Assembly: GCA_016777645.1 (NCBI GenBank)
Contig: JADHRC010000076.1
Location: forward strand, 1 to 7,692
Direction of reading: 5' to 3'
Length of the DNA stretch: 7,692 nt
Source: Alphaproteobacteria bacterium
GTDB taxonomy: Bacteria; Pseudomonadota; Alphaproteobacteria; Puniceispirillales; Marisalimonadaceae
A program made the translations under genes and the position numbers. The notes beneath the pieces were generated by a model. That model searched no databases and was not told where the DNA came from. It saw nothing but the letters and a program-made list of their open reading frames with translations. Shown here in pieces: positions 5,624-7,692 of the stretch. How positions within the stretch are numbered: the first letter of the stretch is position 1; every line of letters begins with the position of its first letter.

Positions 5624-6054
5624 AAAAAATTTATGTTGATGCAGATGCATGTCCAGTTAAGGATGAAGTAACTAAAGTTGCTATTAGAAATAATATAATA
5701 ACTTACATGGTATGTAATGGAGGTATTAGACCATCTAAGAGTTCATTAATAAAATTAGTAATAGTTTCTGAAGGCGCCGATGAGGCTGATAAATGGATAT
5801 TTAATAATATTTTGCCTGATGATATTGTTGTTACCGCTGATATACCTTTAGCTGCAAAATGTTTAGATAAAAGTGCAAGAGTAATCAAACATAACGGTCA
5901 TATTTTAACAGTTAATAATATTGGTAATATCTTAGCAACCAGAGATTTGATGGCTGATTTAAGATCGTCTGATCCATTTTTAAAAGGAAAAAACAAAATT
6001 TTTTCGAAAGAAGATAGGAGTAATTTTTTAAATTCTTTGCAAAGCTTGATATGA
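5620..6054 (+). CDS. yaiI: YaiI/YqxD family protein (UPF0178, DUF188)
   Basis: This 144-residue protein matches the widespread YaiI/YqxD family, a small cytoplasmic protein related to PIN/NYN-like folds whose activity is not established; nucleic-acid-related hydrolysis is suspected from the fold. The family signature is at the N-terminus: YVDADACPVKDEV (5-17), with the clustered aspartates expected to bind metal. Then come VSEGADEADKWI (about 49-60), DDIVVTADIPLAAKCLDKSARVI (67-89) and NNIGNILATRDLMADLR (98-114). Length is typical, about 145-160 residues. The ATG overlaps the stop of the preceding 95-residue ORF by four bases, so it probably relies on translational coupling; the sequence in front (AAAATTTTAAGATT) has no strong ribosome binding site. 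No convincing terminator follows. Confidence 0.92.
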   Translation: MKKIYVDADACPVKDEVTKVAIRNNIITYMVCNGGIRPSKSSLIKLVIVSEGADEADKWIFNNILPDDIVVTADIPLAAKCLDKSARVIKHNGHILTVNNIGNILATRDLMADLRSSDPFLKGKNKIFSKEDRSNFLNSLQSLI

Positions 6055-6121
6055 TTTTGTTAAAAAATCTTTATTGATTTAAATGTTAATAAGAAAGTTG
6101 AATTTACTAATTTTTTTTTAT

Positions 6122-6150
6122 TTGCTAAAAAACTTAATTTAGCATATATC
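6122..6150 (+). promoter_or_regulatory. Candidate cspA promoter
   Basis: TTGCTA (6122-6127) and TATATC (6145-6150) are spaced by the ideal 17 bases. Transcription would start near 6157 and give a leader of about 140 bases, similar to the long leaders of cold-shock genes. A 6-bp inverted repeat, GCTAAA (6124-6129) with TTTAGC (6138-6143), spans the -35/-10 spacer. The start site is an inference. Confidence 0.4.
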
Positions 6151-6156
6151 ATATAC

Positions 6157-6295
6157 ACTATCTTAGCCTAAGAAGGCAGTCAGCATTTCTGACTAATACG
6201 ATCGACTTCCTTGCTCATTTAATGTTCAATCTAGTCTAGCGTGTTTTGATTGAACAACAATGCTTAAATAATAAGCTAATTACAAGGAGTTAAGT
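6157..6295 (+). promoter_or_regulatory. Structured 5' leader of cspA, candidate thermoswitch
   Basis: Several pairings are visible. Hairpin A is AGTCAG (6178-6183) with CTGACT (6189-6194). Pairing B, exclusive of A, is AAGG-c-AGTC (6173-6181) with GACT-t-CCTT (6204-6212). Hairpin C is TGTTCAATC (6223-6231) with GATTGAACA (6248-6256). Hairpin D is GCTTA (6262-6266) with TAAGC (6272-6276). TCCTTG (6208-6213) can also pair with CAAGGA (6283-6288), which holds the ribosome binding site AAGGAG. Thus B would keep the anti-Shine-Dalgarno segment occupied and leave the gene open, while A would free it to close the gene. Hairpins C and D would bring the two distant segments together. The pairings are seen; the switching is inferred by analogy with the E. 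coli cspA leader. Confidence 0.45.
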
Positions 6296-6502
6296 ATGCC
6301 TAACGGTACAGTTAAATGGTTTAATCCAAATAAAGGTTTTGGCTTTATAGAGCCAGAAGGTGGATCTCAAGATGTTTTCGTACATATTTCTGCAGTTGAA
6401 GCTGCTGGTATGAATACATTAAATGATGGAGCCAAAATTAGTTTTGAACTAGAAACTGGTAAGAATGGTAAAGTAGCTGCAGTTAATCTACAATCTATTT
6501 AA
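6296..6502 (+). CDS. cspA: Cold-shock protein, CspA family
   Basis: This is a 68-residue single cold-shock domain (five-stranded OB fold) that binds single-stranded RNA and DNA and acts as an RNA chaperone or antiterminator in the cytoplasm. The RNP1 motif KGFGFIEP (13-20) and RNP2 motif VFVHISAV (27-34) are intact, with the aromatic residues needed for stacking (Trp9, Phe15, Phe17, Phe28, His30). The start GTVKWFNPNKGFGF and the acidic EPEGGSQD loop resemble alphaproteobacterial CspA proteins. Proline at residue 11 (WFNPNKG), where Ala, Thr or Ser is more common, is a small oddity. AAGGAG lies 6 bases before the ATG. The gene has its own candidate promoter, a long leader and a strong terminator, so it is monocistronic. 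Confidence 0.97.
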   Translation: MPNGTVKWFNPNKGFGFIEPEGGSQDVFVHISAVEAAGMNTLNDGAKISFELETGKNGKVAAVNLQSI

Positions 6503-6522
6503 AAAAAATTAATACATATATG

Positions 6523-6547
6523 AAAAGGGCCTTTGGCCCTTTTTTTT
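6523..6547 (+). terminator. Rho-independent terminator of cspA
   Basis: AAAAGGGCC (6523-6531) and GGCCCTTTT (6535-6543) form a perfect 9-bp stem with a TTT loop, and the T-tract runs on to 6547. It lies 20 bases after the cspA stop codon and separates cspA from the cupin gene. It is the only clear intrinsic terminator in the window. Confidence 0.95.
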
Positions 6548-6624
6548 GTACTTATAGTTTTCAAAGTTTATTTAGTTTTTTTTCATTTTGTTTATTATGG
6601 AAAATATTGACGGGAGTGAAAAAT

Positions 6625-7197
6625 ATGAAAACCTTAAAATTATCAAAGTCAACTATGCAAAAAAGAGTTTCTAAGTATTTAAACTTAGAGCCTTTACCTA
6701 TTCAAATTGATAAAACAGTTCCACAAGCTGGTAAAGATATTGTGTACGCAAGACAACTTCTTTCTGTAATTGGCTTAGATCCTAGTGAAGGTAAAACGCC
6801 AATTAATTCGGGTGCTCCTATAATTGGTGCTGGGGGTATAACCATGACCTTAGCAAAATGCCCTCCAGGTCAAGGCCCAGGTTTACATAATCATGTTGCT
6901 ACTTTTGAAACTTTCACGGTTTTAGAAGGAAAATTTCTTATTAAATGGAACGATGATGGCTCAGAAGAATTGGTATTAGATAAATATGATACAATATCTA
7001 TTCCTCCCGGTGTTTGTAGGTCTTTTAAAAACATTGCCGATGACGAAGGTCTATTGCAAGTTATTATTTCTGGAGGGGTCCACGATATGAATGATATAGC
7101 ATTTACTCCTTATGCTGCAGAAAAAATGGAAAATATTGAACCAAACCTATCCAAGAAATTTGAAGAAATAGGCTTTAAGTTTAATGCAGGCTTATAA
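6625..7197 (+). CDS. Cupin-domain protein lacking the second-motif histidine
   Basis: This 190-residue protein has one cupin beta-barrel in its second half. Cupin motif 1 is present as GPGLHNHVATFETFTVLEGKF (about 85-104), with metal ligands His88, His90 and Glu95 and the conserved Gly102. Motif 2 is IPPGVCRSFKN (126-136); the usual histidine ligand is Arg132, so metal binding would be three-ligand or altered. The N-terminal 60 residues are of no recognised type. The frame is open upstream to an ATG at 6520, but that start would lie across the cspA terminator and add a Phe-rich tail. The ATG at 6625, with GGGAG and 8 bases of spacing, is the sound start. Cupins include dioxygenases, isomerases and non-enzymatic binders, and I cannot choose. 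The gene converges on the AEC transporter gene with 5 bases between stops. Confidence 0.88.
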   Translation: MKTLKLSKSTMQKRVSKYLNLEPLPIQIDKTVPQAGKDIVYARQLLSVIGLDPSEGKTPINSGAPIIGAGGITMTLAKCPPGQGPGLHNHVATFETFTVLEGKFLIKWNDDGSEELVLDKYDTISIPPGVCRSFKNIADDEGLLQVIISGGVHDMNDIAFTPYAAEKMENIEPNLSKKFEEIGFKFNAGL

Positions 7198-7202
7198 TTT
7201 AT

Positions 7203-7692
7203 TTAAGATAATGTGCCTACAAGAGGAATTGTAACTATTGATAATATTGTTGTAATTAGCAGGGCTCTTGTAATGGGATTTGGATTAACTCCATATTGAG
7301 TTGAAAAAATTAATGCCATTAGACCTACAGGAGCAGAAGCAACCATTATAGTTGTTTCAGATATAGAGAAATCAATTTTATTAAGATTCCATATTAAAAT
7401 TATTGCAAGTATTGGGTGAAGGACAACCTTAAAAATAACAATCAAATATGATATTTTAATTTGTGTTTTTTCTAATCTTTGAGAAAGTATTATGCCTGCA
7501 GCAAAAAGAGCACAAGGTGCTGCTGAATCTGAAACAAACTCTAAAGATCTCGAAATTGTTATAGGTAATTTAATTTCAAAAAAAATGATTATTAAGCCTA
7601 TAACAAATGCTAACAATGGAATGTTTGAAAATTGTTTAAGAAAAATGGTTTTTAAGCTTAATTTTTGAAATTTTATACAATCTAAAATTATT
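7203..7692 (-). CDS. AEC-family (auxin efflux carrier) transporter, C-terminal part
   Basis: The reading frame is open from the right edge of the window to its stop at 7203-7205, giving about 162 residues of the C-terminal half of an inner-membrane transporter of the AEC/bile acid-arsenite superfamily type; full-length members have about 300-320 residues. It begins in the central region, and QFSNIPLLAFVIGLI matches the NP-containing start of the second five-helix repeat. Typical features follow: SDSAAPCALFAAGIIL (family pattern of small residues and proline before LxxxG), the helix around VLHPILAIILIW, and a helix with MVASAPVGLMALIFSTQYG. It ends with a hydrophobic helix LLITTILSIVTIPLVG. 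AEC proteins move organic acids such as malate or malonate outwards or inwards, and the substrate here is not evident. The TTG at 7616 is internal and is not the true start. Confidence 0.87.
   Translation of the reverse strand, partial: IILDCIKFQKLSLKTIFLKQFSNIPLLAFVIGLIIIFFEIKLPITISRSLEFVSDSAAPCALFAAGIILSQRLEKTQIKISYLIVIFKVVLHPILAIILIWNLNKIDFSISETTIMVASAPVGLMALIFSTQYGVNPNPITRALLITTILSIVTIPLVGTLS

Noticed and set aside
6053..6069. GATTTT/AAAATC hairpin just after yaiI as a terminator
   Set aside because: The stem is only six mostly A-T pairs without a proper T-tract, too weak to call in such A/T-rich sequence.
6124..6143. GCTAAA/TTTAGC inverted repeat as a terminator of the yaiI transcript
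   Set aside because: It is short and A/T-rich, is not followed by a T-run, and overlaps the likely cspA promoter. It is noted there instead.
6520..6624. N-terminal extension of the cupin protein from the ATG at 6520
   Set aside because: That start lies three bases before the cspA terminator stem and has no suitable ribosome site. The added residues are a Phe-rich translation of the T-tract. The ATG at 6625 has GGGAG in front.
1..7692. CRISPR arrays, tRNA or rRNA genes, insertion sequences, phage or defence genes
   Set aside because: I looked for regularly spaced repeats, tRNA-like ends, transposase or integrase motifs and terminal repeats, and saw none. All substantial ORFs are metabolic, regulatory or transport genes, or small unknowns.

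Overview
The window is AT-rich (roughly one third G+C by eye) and densely coding. It has short intergenic gaps, occasional TTG starts and strong Shine-Dalgarno sites before several genes. A CspA of alphaproteobacterial character and HpaR-like, XenA-like and YaiI-type proteins suggest a marine, streamlined alphaproteobacterium. This assignment is an inference from protein character; no rRNA or other phylogenetic marker is present. I saw no mobile element, tRNA, rRNA or CRISPR array, and no gene-free stretch longer than 300 bases. The longest is the 241-base cspA upstream region.

Left part (1-2365, all + strand): the C-terminal part of malonyl-CoA decarboxylase, cut by the window edge; a small secreted protein of unknown function 9 bases later; then a complete Ldh/MDH2-type NAD(P)-dependent 2-hydroxyacid dehydrogenase. 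The first two are probably co-transcribed. The third may be.

Middle part (2373-5237): a small regulated catabolic island. An HpaR-like MarR regulator on the minus strand is divergent from a two-gene + strand unit: an HpcH/HpaI-type class II aldolase and a XenA/YqjM-type old yellow enzyme. A NIPSNAP-family protein converges on the old yellow enzyme gene. The divergent spacer holds a 21-bp palindrome that overlaps a perfect -10 box for the regulator gene, so autorepression plus control of the aldolase operon is the natural reading. The regulator appears to start at an ATT codon behind a near-perfect Shine-Dalgarno sequence.

Right part (5238-7692): an unrecognised 95-residue protein translationally coupled (ATGA) to a YaiI/YqxD-family protein; a cspA cold-shock gene with a structured leader and a textbook intrinsic terminator; a cupin protein lacking one usual metal-ligand histidine; and the C-terminal part of an AEC-family transporter running off the right edge on the minus strand.

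The most interesting items are the ATT start of the regulator, the operator/promoter arrangement next to it, and the cspA leader. In that leader one short segment can pair either with an upstream segment or with the ribosome binding site, the layout expected of a temperature-responsive switch. I did not find an obviously new multi-gene system. The aldolase/old yellow enzyme/HpaR/NIPSNAP island is the best candidate for an uncharacterised pathway.
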